From Trachelipus rathkii (lineage: Eukaryota > Arthropoda > Malacostraca > Isopoda > Trachelipodidae): 39,475 nucleotides of DNA. The position numbers and the translations under genes were made by a program. The stretch covers positions 1 through 39,475 of the forward strand of contig JABUQX010126019.1 in assembly GCA_015478945.1 (NCBI GenBank), in the 5' to 3' direction. The first letter of the stretch is position 1. Every line of letters starts with the position of its first letter. A model generated the notes under the pieces. It did not search any database, had not been told where the DNA came from, and worked only from the letters and a program-made list of their open reading frames with translations. This document shows positions 1 through 14,057 of this stretch, piece by piece.

Positions 1-1600
1 CTTTGATCACACCCCGTCTCGGCAATGCCGACAAGGACACTGATGTTCACGAAGCACAGCGACTCAATTCATGAAGGAACGACATTCGGAAGGCAGAAAG
101 GCGCTGGCCAACACGTAGATTATTCACAATGATGATCAAATATGCGCCTCCTTTCTCTCCTGCATAATATTCACCAACACACTATATCCTCCAATACGGC
201 ATCAGACTCAAAAATAGAGATTGCTTATTTTTTATGAAAATAAAATTGAAACTTTAGAACGTTTTATATTCGAAAAATTCTAAGAGGATTCCCAAATCCT
301 GACATATTATGAAAAAATATCGAGCGTCACATAAACTAAAATAGAGCGCACGTTAACTATCCTAGAGCACAGTCTCGTAGATATTAATTAAGTGCAGTCG
401 TAAATATAATTGGGATGTACGACTTAGACGGTGGTTGTGACAATTGTCCTAGTAATCCAGAGTACCTAGAACAGCTTCATTCAGGTAATACAATAAATAT
501 ACTAACTAAAATATATACAATCATAAGGAAAAATTATTAAATATAATATATAATCTAAAATCAATAAAAAGCATTTATATATGGTAATAAATCAGTGAGA
601 GACTTAAGTGATTGTAAAAAAATATGGATGAATATATACTTTTTATCTAAGATATCTATTATTACGTTATCTACTGAGCATCAGATCTAGCATGTCCAAC
701 AAGGAAGGTGCGAGTATACACATTTGTATCCCGAGCGTGAACTCTAATATATACTCAAATGTCAGTCGTTCCAAAAAAGGAAGCTGAACAAGATCCTATT
801 ACCCATCATTTACCGAATCAGAGCATGAACTCTAGCACATAGCAGATCGTGACTATTTCAAACTAGCGAGTAGAATCATCTATGAAATTTTTCCTTTAAT
901 TTTTTTTAATTCATATCTGCAGTTATTAGAATATTTTGTAAGAAAAAATTTTACCATCTTCCCACAATTGTTGATAAAGTTAAGAGGTGTGCTAACGATT
1001 CTTGTACCCAAGCGAGTACACGGGAGAAGACAAAAGCAGCGAGAGGAGGGGACAGAAGGCGCCTAATACCAAACCACCTGCCGATTCGGTACACTTTCCG
1101 CCGCTAGCTCCCCCTGCCACCCAGTAACCCCCGGGACTCCCACCTCCTAAACTCCTAGCACATACGTCGCGGATTGTCTGAGCAAAGAGTTACTAAACAG
1201 ACTACTATATGTATTACGACCTTAGTTAGAATAGATAATAAATTAAAAAAATGAAAAGAAAAGTAAGTAATTAAAATTACTAATTATAATTTTTTTAATA
1301 TTTATGTAATTAACTAAAAGGATTAAAAAATACATTGGAATAAATATCCTTAATAACCCATTTAAAGCAGAAAGATTTGGCGAAGGATCCTCGCGCCTCG
1401 CTTGGACACCAACACTCTCTGAGAGATCGGGGGGGACTGAAAAGGTTTATGTTTACTTAATTCGCTCAAATATATAAATCGTTCGCGTGCGCGCACGATT
1501 TGTGAGAAAACACGCACTATCTGTCAACAGATACCACAGCTATCCGGCTCGAGCCCCCAAATGGGGTAAAGAAAAATAAATTTCTTAGTGTAGTATGTCT
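1..1600. other. AT-rich intergenic DNA with three GC-richer islands
   Basis: I find no supported gene here. Most of the stretch is AT-rich, but three islands stand out by composition: about 1-170, about 1000-1160 and about 1380-1570. The first contains a short + strand frame reading RKAERRW (near 90-112), a word also common in the linker between endonuclease and reverse transcriptase of LINE elements, which is too short to call. The third contains a 12-base CpG-dense palindrome at 1486-1497 (CGTGCG/CGCACG). The islands may be old transposon fragments. No reading frame longer than about 60 codons is open across them. Confidence 0.5.
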
Positions 1601-4600
1601 GATGTCAATTATATCTACCTTCCGACGAACTCAAGTTAATGTAAGAAAAATAATAAACATATGCAAAAAAACCAAAGATAATCCAAAACAAAAACATATT
1701 CTGAGTCTTACCACGACCACCATCAAAATGCACCTTTCGCGAATAAGGGGAACAGGATAAAGAAAATGTCTAGAGCACCGCGAATGATATTAGCATCCGC
1801 ATAAAAAATCCTTTGGATTAGGGTAGAACCACTATTGTAAGTCAATGTTTAAAAGACAAAAGAAATAACTAAAAAAAAAATTAATATAATAAATATCCTA
1901 ATAATTAACTAGTTAATAAAATATGCAGTTGCGACTTCTATGTTAACAATAAAATAAATTAATTTATAATTTAGTGAGATTTTTTGTATAATCGTATCAA
2001 ACAATTTATTGTATATTTATCTTATTAATTTATTATTATATATTTATTAAATTTTATTATTATATTCATCATTATTATTTATCCCAGCATTAAAAGAATC
2101 TACTGAACAACAGGAACAATAATTATTATATATTATTATGCATATAACTATTAATTATTCATAAATTATCATGATTCGAATTACGATAAGAACTCACCAT
2201 TTCCACTGGAATTCTGAGAGTATATATCTCTTAAATAATCTAGAAAATACTGTGAAAGTGTAAAAAGTATTTGTAGAAGCAAAATAATGAGCACGTGACC
2301 AATGCCAATTATTTTTTACAAAAAAAATTATTAAAGTGGTACCAAAAAAATTGCAAATTTATTTCCAAATTATTTGAAAAACATCGCAAAAAAATATAAA
2401 ACACGGACATCTTCGTCAAACCTCCAATACGTCGATTTAGCGCATTCCGGTTAACAATGCTTTGTACAAACTTCCTATATATATATATAGATACCTCTTC
2501 TACTAATATTAAAAATTACAAATATAAGAGAGGCGGTTGGTAAATTTATTGGGGTCCCACCAGTATCATTCAAAGTATTGAAATTATAAGAAAATCATTC
2601 GCGTACAGAGAAGGTAATTATAGAAGATAAAATTACCCTCCACGAAGATAATAAACTTCCCACTATTAATATATACGCAAAATACTTAATATATAACTTA
2701 TATTGTATAATAATAGTAGAGATATTTAGAAGTAATAAGAAATTTATTTCTATTCTCTCTTGGCTCAGATTTCTTAATATCTGTGGTATGAATATCCATC
2801 ACGTCGAACACCCGGAAAACTTTGAGTTATCTCCCAGATAAACCACACCAGAACAAACAAAACGAGCATAAAACACCCAGACACCTAAACAAGAAAATCG
2901 GACTAAGCAACAATACGTAGCACGTAACTCCCTCGTCAAGAGCCTAAAAGTAAACCAATGATAGCATTACAAGAGAGAGAGTATAGAAAAGAGAAGCAGA
3001 TTAAGGCTTTATTAAAGACTATTAAGTACACACAATATTAATTTCACGTATTAAATAGTAACAAAGAACTATAAATAATCCCTAAGACTTCCTTACTACA
3101 CTATAATATTTAGATAAATTACTTAACTATATTATTCTTAAGCTTGAACTCACTCCAACCGTCATTACTGTAATGTATATTATTCACCAATAAACGAGTG
3201 TTTTGTTACACATAGTGCTATTCGAAGCCTCAAATTAATTATCAATTAATGATCTAATTACGAGCAGAGTCACACACAGAGCATAAGTAATGCAATAATA
3301 TCCTACTAATCAGAGGATCAGGAGTAGTGGAGTGATGTGACGTCATTATGAAATATCACTTTGAGGCTTACAACCACAAGCGACTGGAATATAGTATATA
3401 ATTATATATATATATATTTACCTACTCACTAGTGGTAGATTACCTCCAATCACAATAGAGTATAAGGTGGTTCATGATATATAATACCCTTATGGCACCA
3501 GATGTAGTGAATATCCACATAACCAATTAAAATATACCTATATGTACTATATATATATAATATATATATTATTTATCAGTCCTGTGAAAACCCATTATAT
3601 ATATATATACCATAATAATGATGATATCAATATAAATATTAAAAATTTTATAACATTATATGGTATACATTATTAGAACTATTCCTACTCGTTCATACAT
3701 TATATATTAATATATTTTCTATTTATTGATTACATATAATATATACCCATATACTGATATACTATGCTAAAAAACTTACAGGTACGGGAACATAATTCAC
3801 AAAACATCCTTCTCTCGATAGCTAGCTCATTAATATATATACATAAATTAATACATCTACTATAAAATGTTGTTAATGATATAAATGTTAATGATATATT
3901 TTTTGTCCTGTATATATTTTAAATAATTAAATGCTGCATTACTTATATTAGGTTTAACCCACAGCTACCTTTGATCCTACATCGATAGCCTCCACCTTAA
4001 TCCACTACTACAAGATTTCGGTCTCTATTGCAATAGCATATTCGTACTTGAAATTTTACTATGCGCAGAGACATAAATAGTCAGATTTCTATTCATAAAA
4101 CAGTTTCTTAATAGATCGTTAGCGGGTATATCAGCCATTCAGCTTCCATTATAGTAAGTAATCAATCTATAAATATAACATTTCAAATTTCACAATATGC
4201 CCGAGCTGATCAACATACATTTGACGGAAAAACAATCTTAAAAAGAGGGAGAGTTGTATTCAACAAAACAAAGTACACATATACAATTGATTTATATTAC
4301 GATGCCTAATATAATTCCCTATAATGGTAATTTGATTAGAATAATAAAAAACAACTAATTGATAAACTATCACTTCAGACTAAATATAAACAGTCATAAT
4401 TTCGTGCAGCGTACTCGGACATCATAAGTATCACAACTAACTGTAAAATCAATAATATACAAAACAATAAACTAACTATTTAATTCTTAATTATTTATAC
4501 TAAAGAAGACTCAACATAAATCTTAATAAGTGATTAGTCAGAAGCAATTCCGCTTCTCAATATAAAAGTTTGAATCTATATCTATTTAAAAAAGCAGTGC

Positions 4601-4800
4601 GAACACATCTCCCATATTGTATAAAAGAATATAATAATAATATATATAGTATAAACCAGCCAACTATATAATACTTAATGTATATATAATAGTACATAAT
4701 AATCAGCGCACTTCTAGAGTCATTATTTACAGATGTGTGTTCATACACATTATTATCATCTTTATATAATATTTCCAGTTAAACTAAATGACCTCTGGAA
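1600..4800. other. AT-rich desert with TA-repeat patches
   Basis: No gene is supported. The sequence is dominated by A and T, with runs of alternating TA near 2476-2490, 3398-3418, 3550-3610 and 3830-3842. The only sizeable open frame (minus strand, 4557-4748) is made of Tyr/Ile/Leu/Phe residues, as expected by chance from AT-rich DNA. I see no RNA gene, terminal repeat or transposase motif. Confidence 0.5.
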
Positions 4801-7500
4801 ACTTCATTTTTCTTACTCTGCACAAATCGTGCAAAAATCCGCGAGTATACTTCGTATATTGTCTGTCCGTGCGCACACTTTAATTTATGTCTGAACAAAT
4901 AATCTTCTCCACCAAACCACAAATCTTGTTGAAATTACTGTTTCATATATCATTACCAGCGGACGTCGTGTTGAAACCAACATTCAAAAACCGCTCTACC
5001 CGCATCATCAGATAATGAACAGGCGGTCTTATAGAACCCATTTTATCAATTCTTCTCACAAAAATCCTAGGCACACCCCTAGATTTGTCCATCCTGTTAA
5101 ATAACCTTGAACACATTTGAACTTATTTGGAGTATTCTGATAAATATTCCTTTAGCCAGACCATTTAGTCAAACTACTAAGCTATATACTGTCAGAGTCC
5201 GACATCGTAGGGACATCAGAGATCATAGACTAATGCGACTGACAGACGCAACACATAGCAAAACAGAGAGCGAAGTGCCCGCGTAGTAAACCCCAGATAA
5301 AAAATTACCAATGCTCATTGACAAGAAACTAACCCTAACTCATTCAATTATTAGAGGCACTAACACCTGATAGACTATATTAATTCGATCACTAATCACA
5401 CTGTAAAGTAGCCGAAATTGAACGCGTCATTGAATTAACACATAGAAAACCTCTACAACACTGCGAGAACTTAAACATTAAAATACTGCTGTCACAGTCT
5501 TCTCAGTTTACCCGCTTCAGAATGCCATATATCATTCATACTCAACATAACCTATCTAATTATTATATTAAACTATCAGAGAAACTGATTGAGAGATTAA
5601 AAACATACTTTAACAATGCACAAAATTATACGAGATATACATCATAACTTAACTTGCGATCCTCTGTTTTTATATACTAGATTCAAAACCACTCTCTATT
5701 ATTATCATATAATATTCACATCATTAGAAAACCATGAGAGCTTAATAATTGACTGAAATTATACTCATATATTATCCAATCTCATACACATATCTATCAT
5801 ATCTTACCATATTACATCTCTTTAAAACTAGTAATATACATACGCTCACACAGATACTAAATAATACCTCTCGCGATAATATAAGATACAGACGGAGTAT
5901 TATTATAGTTAATGAATCCCGTTTAGACAGAAGCACGTTCTATCACGAACACTAGCATACTCCATCTAACTCCTACATTACTAACACCCGATCTAAAATA
6001 TTACTCTAGTCCACTAATTAATATTCCCACTAACTATTATCGAATATTAATTATATATAATATAATAATCTATTCTTCAATCACGCCTCCATTATATATT
6101 ACTAAATGTTATAAATTTATTGTTAGTATATCAAATATATAATTAACAATATAATTATATCACCCTAAAATGAAACATGTATCTACCGCTTTATGGATAT
6201 AAATAAATTATATTATATATACCTTATTTTCGTCTTATTTATTCAATAATCAATATCTCCGGTAATACACCAATTGAATTCTATCTTTACTAAATATTTT
6301 TTATATTCAATTATATAGATTCTATATATCTATTCTATACATTAAATACATATCACATTTCATACTATCACGTACATACCATGATATTATGACTCCCTAT
6401 ATACATAGTTATAAAGAGACCTAATCATCTAACCTACTAAGGAGCGGCCTACCGCGAGAACGACTAGAAAATCAAAGGGCAATCATAAGGTACAACTTAC
6501 ATATGAAACTAATTCCACTTATATATTACTTATATAAAACTTTAGTGCTTATTGTATAACCCCGATTGAGACACGGAAACGGTATAAACTCATATCTTTT
6601 AGAAATATTAGATTATTGTCTTACTACACATTGCAATCATTAAATACAATTTAGTTATCAATGTATAAATAGATTTGAGTATATACAACAGCAACTACCC
6701 TATATCTAAAATACACCACTCCTTAAATATACCGCACAATTGTGCTATATAACACCAAATCATATAGTCACTTCAGTACTCAAGATAACGCACTTTCACT
6801 TTCTATTCGAAACACTAATTATATAGAAAATGAGGTACTATCAAGCATAGTACCTATTACACTACATATCATACTCAATAAAATAACTATATTAATTCCA
6901 CTATATACATATATACATATTCACATGTATTCTCACCAATATATAATTACTATCCTACCTTAACTATCCAATCAACAAGTAATAAATTATAGATTAACAG
7001 TGAAAGAATATCTATCTATTATTGAGTCATCTAGCTGTTACAAGGGTCACAGACGGACGAAAGAAATATTAATACAAACTAAAGATTAGGCTTATAAACT
7101 TCTACTACCATTCTACTATACCATTCGACTAAAATTATGATACAAATTCGTAAACTACTCCCAATTAGTTACTCTAAAAAAGAACTGCTATTATAAATTT
7201 GATAAACATATATAGCACAAACTATACCAAACATCCATATATATCAAGTCACGACAAAGATAAGAATCGACAGCATGTCTTAGAGAACTGCACGCGAGAC
7301 ATGTATCGATGTAACAGTAGATCAATGTACACGATCAGTATATACAAGAATGTAGCAGAGAGATGACATATATCCCGCAGTGCCAGTGCAGATCTACCGA
7401 TTGCTTCAAACCTATCGACGAAATTACCGAAGAAATACCTACAACATGACAGTATTAACATGTTGATGGAAAGGAGAAAAGAGAAGGTTAGCCTCGTCCT
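4800..7500. other. AT-rich intergenic block, C-rich and G-poor on the + strand
   Basis: No gene is supported. By eye, C clearly exceeds G on the + strand, most obviously at 5700-6960, where words such as CTCATA, ACATC and ACCAT recur. The short frames here lack any recognisable domain and have the composition of chance frames. The skew is the mirror image of the G-rich coding strand of the LINE at the right edge of the window. It could therefore mark a very old minus-strand insertion, but no protein-level match was readable over this block. Confidence 0.4.
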
Positions 7501-10500
7501 CTTAATCCATCTACTTGAGGAAACTTAGAGATTTCTAACCGTAGTCATCACCCAGAACATAGATATCCCTACGATCAAGTCCTTATTGACACGCATCAAG
7601 CCACTTCACAGCACAACACATTCACCATAGCACGCTCCCAATCCTCTCACAATTACCATACCCTTTGTCCCGTCAATCCGAGAATTTACAAAATTATACT
7701 GAGCGTTCTTCGCCATTTAAATCCCTTGCGAAGTGTCGGTCATCTTAGTGCCAGAACGGCTGAATCTGACCGCCGACATAGACACAATACCTACCTATTA
7801 TTTGAACACAGAATCTAAATATCTAAATGTTTAAGTATATATCCTAGAGTGCTGTATAGGTATTATAAGTATTTTATGACCATATATAATTTATATTCTA
7901 AAGTCAAATCCCATATTACCGTCAATCAAATGATCATATAAGTAGGATACATATATACTATTTTCATAGCCCCACCTATTCCATAACTCTTCAATAAGGA
8001 AGATATTTATATGAAGCTATAAGCATATTAACTTATATATAATTAAAACTACTAATAATACCATGATTAAGCATAAGAGTCAAACTTTACATAGTATAAT
8101 GAATATTAGAGAGAGTACATATAAACACAAAGGGTTATATAATAGTAGTATAGAACTATTATATGTAGCCTAGCCTGTGTCTAAAATCTTTTTTACCAAA
8201 GACTTTTCATCATTGAGGGATGTATGGATCGTAATTCTATTAATACTCTTAATATCTTCACATCCTAGCAGTTTAGATTTAGAATAGTTTAGAGATAAGG
8301 ACACAGACTATAAGGATAACTTTGAAAAATTTGACCTATAGTGAGTGATAATTTATCTAATATATCACTAATAATAAGTAGCAGATACTTATCTAATTAC
8401 TAAATTCATCTACGTCAATAGATAAATCTAGCGAAGAACCTAGCATATGCAAACGTAGTCTAAGTCTACAGGGTGTCCTTCTTCTATATGAGCCCGCGGA
8501 ATGTAACGGATAAAATCACAGCTTAAAAGAAATCTATAAGTTTCCTATCTTAAGTTACATCTGGACGGCTGTCCGCTGTGGATAAGGCACCGCCCTTATT
8601 CGCGCAAAAGTCGGAGAAATGATAAACCTTTATCAGATATGACTCGAAGAACGCTAATTCAACATTCCGATGGGTGTAAATATTCCATTTTTATCAGTGA
8701 GCGCTTATATACTAAATAGTAGATTTAAAAATACCTGATAAAATGCGTACACATAATTAACACACTCTCCGATACTCGCTCTGCTAATATAGTAGAAATA
8801 TATTAAGACTAGCTTCATAAGTAATTATCATACTAATATATAATTTAGTATACCACATATACATACCACACTCTCTCTATCTCTGATCACAGTTACATCT
8901 TACTAAATTCGTACTCATCAATTGAACCTTAATACCTATATATATATCTTATCATTCTACATCTTACCATATCACTACATACATCTCAATCCATAATCCA
9001 TCACATTACATCTCTACTATCTTACTCACATATCTCATGATACATTATCCAACTAACACATTGCCTATATCAATTATCATATTATCATTCATATCTTCAT
9101 TTCTATTAAAAATATATAATATATAAAATAATATATATTATATCATATATTATATAATTTATATATAAGGGAGAGAGGAATTGTAATAAAAATAAATTAA
9201 TTAATATATCTATAATTATATATATATATATATAATATAATATTATTATTAATATTATATATATATAATAATATATATATAGTACTATATAATTATTAAT
9301 ATATATAACTATGTATACATTTGATAGATACTAGTAACGAGTCTGATATTAATAGTCAGTTATTACATAGTATATTATTAAAATTATATTACTTCTATTA
9401 TTAAAATAATACGTATTATGATATAAATAACCAAAGGCTCTAATACTATATTATATGGAATAATATAATGTATCTGGTTCTAACTAATAACTATAATTAT
9501 TCATACCATATGAGGAAAAAATTTGTCTTCATGCTGTGTTTGAAAAATAAAAATTTTATAATTGAAAAAATATTAAATCTTCCTCAAATTATATAGCATA
9601 AATATTAAACTACAAATAAGCAAGATACATGACGAGTAAAATGTGGAATGGATTTATAATATAAGTTACTGGTAATGTAAATTTATTATTATTTCTACAT
9701 TATTATTAAAGTATATATTGTATAAAATAATTTATTATCAAATAATTAGATTAAATTATAATTATATTACTACTAATAATAATATATATATAAAATTATA
9801 GAGCAAAAGTAGGCATAAATAAGATCTACCAATTATAACGCCATTTTTAAGTAGAAATATTTTTCTGAAGGATAAGTTAACAGCTTACTTGTTAGAAGAG
9901 TAAATTTATATATTTTCAAGTAATATATAATCACGCTACCTAGAAGTAGATAGATGAGTCTTGGTGGAAAACATCCTTAAAATAATATGATAACAAAATA
10001 ACATAAAGTTTTACTTATTTTAGTGGCGGTTATGCTCATATTGAAGTTACATTGCATAGTATAGTAACGCATATATCTAGTAACTTCTTCTAGATTAGGC
10101 TGATTTATTTAAACAAACAGTAATGTGAGGCAACCATTATCTTCCAACAGGAAGAAATACTTTAATGAGAGGAAATGCCGGTGTAAGTTATATGCCATCA
10201 AGTACAAGAATGTTAAGCAATGGGTTAATGGAAAAATAATGAAAATAGTACAGTAATGGATATACCGGCGGCCATGTAGAAGCAGGGACAAAAAAACAAG
10301 ACAGAAAATACTGAGAAATGTTATAGCTGATAAAAATTTAGCAGCTCCTTTGGATTTATTAGAAAAACTATATCTCAACTAAAACTTGATATTCTTGAAG
10401 TGATTAATTTTTATAAAATAAAGTAAATATGACATTAGAAAAGTTCACATCGTTTCAAATATTGCTACCATTTTATTGTATTCATTCTTTATCTTTGATA

Positions 10501-12200
10501 AGAACTTAGGCATTTTTCCATCGTTTTTGAAAGGCATTTGAGACTGAACGTTAAAATATGACCCATGCAGGATTATCAATGCCTCTATAACATGCGACAA
10601 AAATTAAATAATGACAATAATTTTATGTAATATCACTTTTAAAAAATTTATAACACACTAAAGGTAGTAATATATTATATATATAATTATACCGTATATA
10701 TATATATAGACAAACTACGAGAATTAGCTATGGAAGTTAGGGGATCTCTCAGTGTAATACTCTATATTGTATAATCATTCCACTCGGGGAACGAATATAT
10801 AATATATATATATATATATATAATATAGATACTTAGGAGGGTAAGATCTAAATTCCCTATACCTACACTTACGGTAGTGAGCTACTACTGAACAAATCAA
10901 TATACATCCGTCGAATTTTATGTTATAGTATTGAGATTGTCGCTGAGTGAGGGTCCTCGAGCCCCTACCTCTTATTAATATCACTAATATAGGGTAAGTA
11001 TTATTAGAATAATATCAATCCCTACCACAAATATGTACTATATACCCTAGATCAGAGTCGTCTGAAGCCCTACTCATACCTAGTTGTCACTTAATAAAGG
11101 AGCAAAAATAATTAAATATATTAAGAATACAATGTTCTAGTTATATTTACTAGCGAAGCAGTTCATTTGAATGTGAAATTTTTACTCTTATAAATTAAGG
11201 ACCTTCTAATAATAATCATTATATTATCACCAGTATAAAAGTAACCCGTGAGTGGTAGTAATCTTTATAAAAAAAATAATACTTAAAACATATTTTAATA
11301 TTATTATTAATCAAATAAATACTAGTAATTTTAATATAATGCTAACAATGTTTAAAGATGAATAATTTATTATAAATATATCTTTTTATGTTTTATAGTT
11401 TATTTTATTTTACATATTTATCGCAGCTATGTGAATCTTCCCATTTTTGCTAACCAAAGCATAATAAATATCCAAGTCTAACATGATATTTCCGTTTTAT
11501 ATAATTTACTGATTAGCTATAAATATAGTTTATCCTTAAGAATACAATAATATATTTAGACGGCTAAGTATACAAAGTCAAATCTCTGGTCCTATATTAT
11601 AATATTAACATATACCTATATAATGTCATATAAATCCAGAAAGATGAACTGAACATATATATATATAAAAAGAGCATGAGCAATATTAATAAAACTATAT
11701 AGAAAATATAAGTATTGATAATAAAATATAATTATATATTAACAGTAAATATATATATATTATTTTGCCCTTTTTTTATAAAAAAATACTTAATAAAATT
11801 AGTATAATTTAAATTAGGATTAATATAAATTTATTTTAGTATTTTATGAATAAAATCATTCAAAGATAATAGCCGACCTTTAGCAACTTTCCACCTATAT
11901 CTAATAAATATATAAGAGTGAGATCTGAATAATATGAGTTTGAAATTGCTGGTACAATTAGTATTGCGTAGTATACGTTAGGTATTTGCGCAGAATATTG
12001 GCATTGCATGATAGAGAGATTGATTTCTTTTCAGAGCTATATAACTATCACGGGTGGCACTGTCCTCTCTACAAGCCGCAAAGCCCAGTCTGAGAACAAT
12101 AACGTCCCCCCGTACGAAATCGAGCACGAATTATTTTTGGCCGAGAATTTAACAAAATACAGCAATATAATGTAAAAAGTATATTAAAACTATATTACTC
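7500..12200. other. AT-rich intergenic DNA; possible minus-strand LINE trace at 7.59-7.67 kb
   Basis: No intact gene is supported. On the minus strand around 7591-7671 a frame reads GMVIV, then, after a gap, a stop followed by SGLMRV. This loosely recalls the endonuclease core of G-rich LINEs (G.V.IV ... S.RLM.V), and it is only a weak hint. The segment 8860-9060 is markedly G-poor on the + strand. An almost pure A/T patch follows at about 9100-9310. TA-repeat runs also lie at 10675-10710 and 10797-10823. The minus-strand frames at 10109-10378 and 10775-10984 show no domain. Confidence 0.35.
9105..9312. repeat. A/T-only low-complexity patch
   Basis: About 200 bases consist almost entirely of A and T, with interleaved TATA, AATAT and TAATAT words and several runs of alternating TA. 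Such tracts are slippage-prone and can act as DNA-unwinding or matrix-attachment regions, but nothing here shows a function. Confidence 0.75.
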
Positions 12201-13040
12201 TAAGCCATTAAAGTAATCAAATGGGAGCAACCAAACGTAGAGTGAGAAATGAGCTCCATGAGCGAGAGTAGTTTCTTAGGCCTAGATTACTGGTCCAGGA
12301 AAACAAACCCAAAGTTTATGAACAAGCTTCTGACCTAGCGGGGGAGAAACGTAAATCGCATGGATAAGTTTGAGAACGGAGAGGAAATCGATAAAGAAAA
12401 TACGGATGTGAATATACGAACTCCCTCTCTCTGCCGTCAGGTTTTCGGAGAAAGTTTTTCATTTAGGTTAAGCCCTATTATCGCGATTCTAGTGGCTATA
12501 TCGTTTAATATCGGAAACCATTTCCTAACTAACGAAGGGAGTATAAATAAACCGTAAGAGTTAAATAATTGTTCATATACAAATTTACTCTCTATTAATT
12601 TATAACATTATTTGTAAGTCAGTATGAGAACACTATGATTTAGCAATACTAGTTTATATCTATCTCTCTCTGAGAATATCGCAGATGCAAGCTTGTCACG
12701 TTCTTCATCAATACGTCTAAAATTGTACAGTAGTAGAAACTTCTCATGTCGACCTAATTTAGGAGAACTTAAAAAGTGAATATTAATATAAAAGGTGGAG
12801 TAGTATAATAAGGAAATATTATGACTTAAAGGATTAAAATTATATAAATAAAGTAATGCTTCTTGTTAATTTAATTTCCGGGGTAAAAAAGTCTCCTGAT
12901 TAATAAATGATGTACTTTTTATAGAGTTATTTCGATAGGTATATCTTTCTCCATACTATATTAGTTGAGATATCAGCATAGTCTGAAATAAATCATGGCC
13001 TGTTTATGACCTATTACGGGTGAGATGCTCTAGATGGACA
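12200..13040. other. Purine-richer block with a 65-codon open frame
   Basis: The base composition changes here to GC-richer and purine-rich. An ATG-initiated + strand frame at 12360-12557 gives 65 residues: a charged N-terminal third (Asp/Glu/Lys/Asn) followed by one hydrophobic segment at about residues 37-55 that could span a membrane. I do not recognise it. The context around the ATG is not a good Kozak match, because position -3 is C. Just upstream (about 12255-12360) a different frame is open and reads as a charged segment (LLVQENKPKVYEQ). This looks like degraded coding DNA, possibly of a transposon, rather than a functional small gene. Confidence 0.25.
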
Positions 13041-13328
13041 TAATAGTAATAATATAATTATATATACTAACATAGTGGTCAGTAATCTAGGGGTGCCAGG
13101 GGGGATAAATAAGTTTTATATAAGACGACAAACAATCCCGGCTCAACTAAAATTTCTTAACGTATCGAAATACAACAGACATAAATTACGAGGTAACGCA
13201 TAGAAATAAGATAACACCAACAATCAAAAGGCCAACCTGAGGTGTTTGCTTAACTTAATTCTACTACTATAACTCGGCAAGTGCTGTCATGCAAAACTGA
13301 AAGGATAACGTACCGGTAGTCAATTCGT

Positions 13329-13350
13329 TATTTGGTCTTAAGACCAAATA
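13329..13350. repeat. Perfect 22-base palindrome
   Basis: An 11-base arm, TATTTGGTCTT, is followed immediately by its exact reverse complement with no loop. It is not made of simple TA repeat, unlike most palindromic sequence in this window. It could be a binding site for a dimeric protein, part of an old transposon terminus, or chance. Confidence 0.8.
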
Positions 13351-13558
13351 GTTCTTAGCTAGAATGTTTCATAATTGAGAGCAATAAAGAATTAATATCG
13401 GCTAGGAGGCAATCGTTCCTAGATTCAGCTTCAAGGAAGTTCCAAATAAGAAAGTGGTGGGGTAGGAGGTAATATGAAAATCCGGTTACTATTCACTTGA
13501 AAATCATCGAGAATTGGCATAAAGTAAGGCGGAATATTAAGCAGCGTAAAGAGAGTAA

Positions 13559-13747
13559 ATGGGCCACACAAACTTAAATGAAGACATGAGAAACACATTT
13601 CTTATCATGCCCAAAAAGTCCTCAGACAACCTATCAAAAGTGGTAGAACAGTTAAAACACTCTTCAGGAGACAGGGCTATGAAAGAAACCGCGATATTAA
13701 GGCTAAAACAAATTGTATCAAGAAAAAAGACTGACGTGAAAGTATAG
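13559..13747 (+). other. Unrecognised 62-codon lysine-rich open frame
   Basis: This ATG-initiated frame of 62 codons encodes a hydrophilic, lysine/serine-rich, probably helical peptide, with a stretch like LSKVVEQLKHSS at residues 25-36. I do not recognise the family. The amino-acid make-up is more protein-like than the Ile/Tyr/Leu-rich chance frames elsewhere, and the surrounding kilobases are also less AT-rich. The ATG context is weak (T at -3, G at +4). It is more likely a remnant of degraded coding DNA than an active gene. Confidence 0.15.
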
Positions 13748-14057
13748 CACGACTACTGAAATAGCGAAACGCGTTTATAACACATACTCGATTTCGCGAG
13801 GGTTGATTTTTGGAGTCACACATAGACTTGTGAAGAAGTAAAGCTCACACTACTAAAGCTAGTTCGAGAGATTTGGCAGAATGAAAGATATATTTTTGTA
13901 AGTACAAATTAGAAGTGATGACTCTTATTTGAAAGCATGGAGAAAAAGTATAGCAGTGTGTAGAGGGAGGTTATAGATTTAAAGAGGTACAATAGTGCGA
14001 AGACTTGTAGAAAGAGCGTACGTTTAGATTCATAGCACACTTATCTAGCTATTATGT

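Noticed and set aside
1555..1566. CCCC-AAAT-GGGG as a hairpin terminator or LINE 3' end
   Set aside because: The stem is five base pairs with a two-base loop, too strained to be meaningful, and no LINE coding sequence precedes it.
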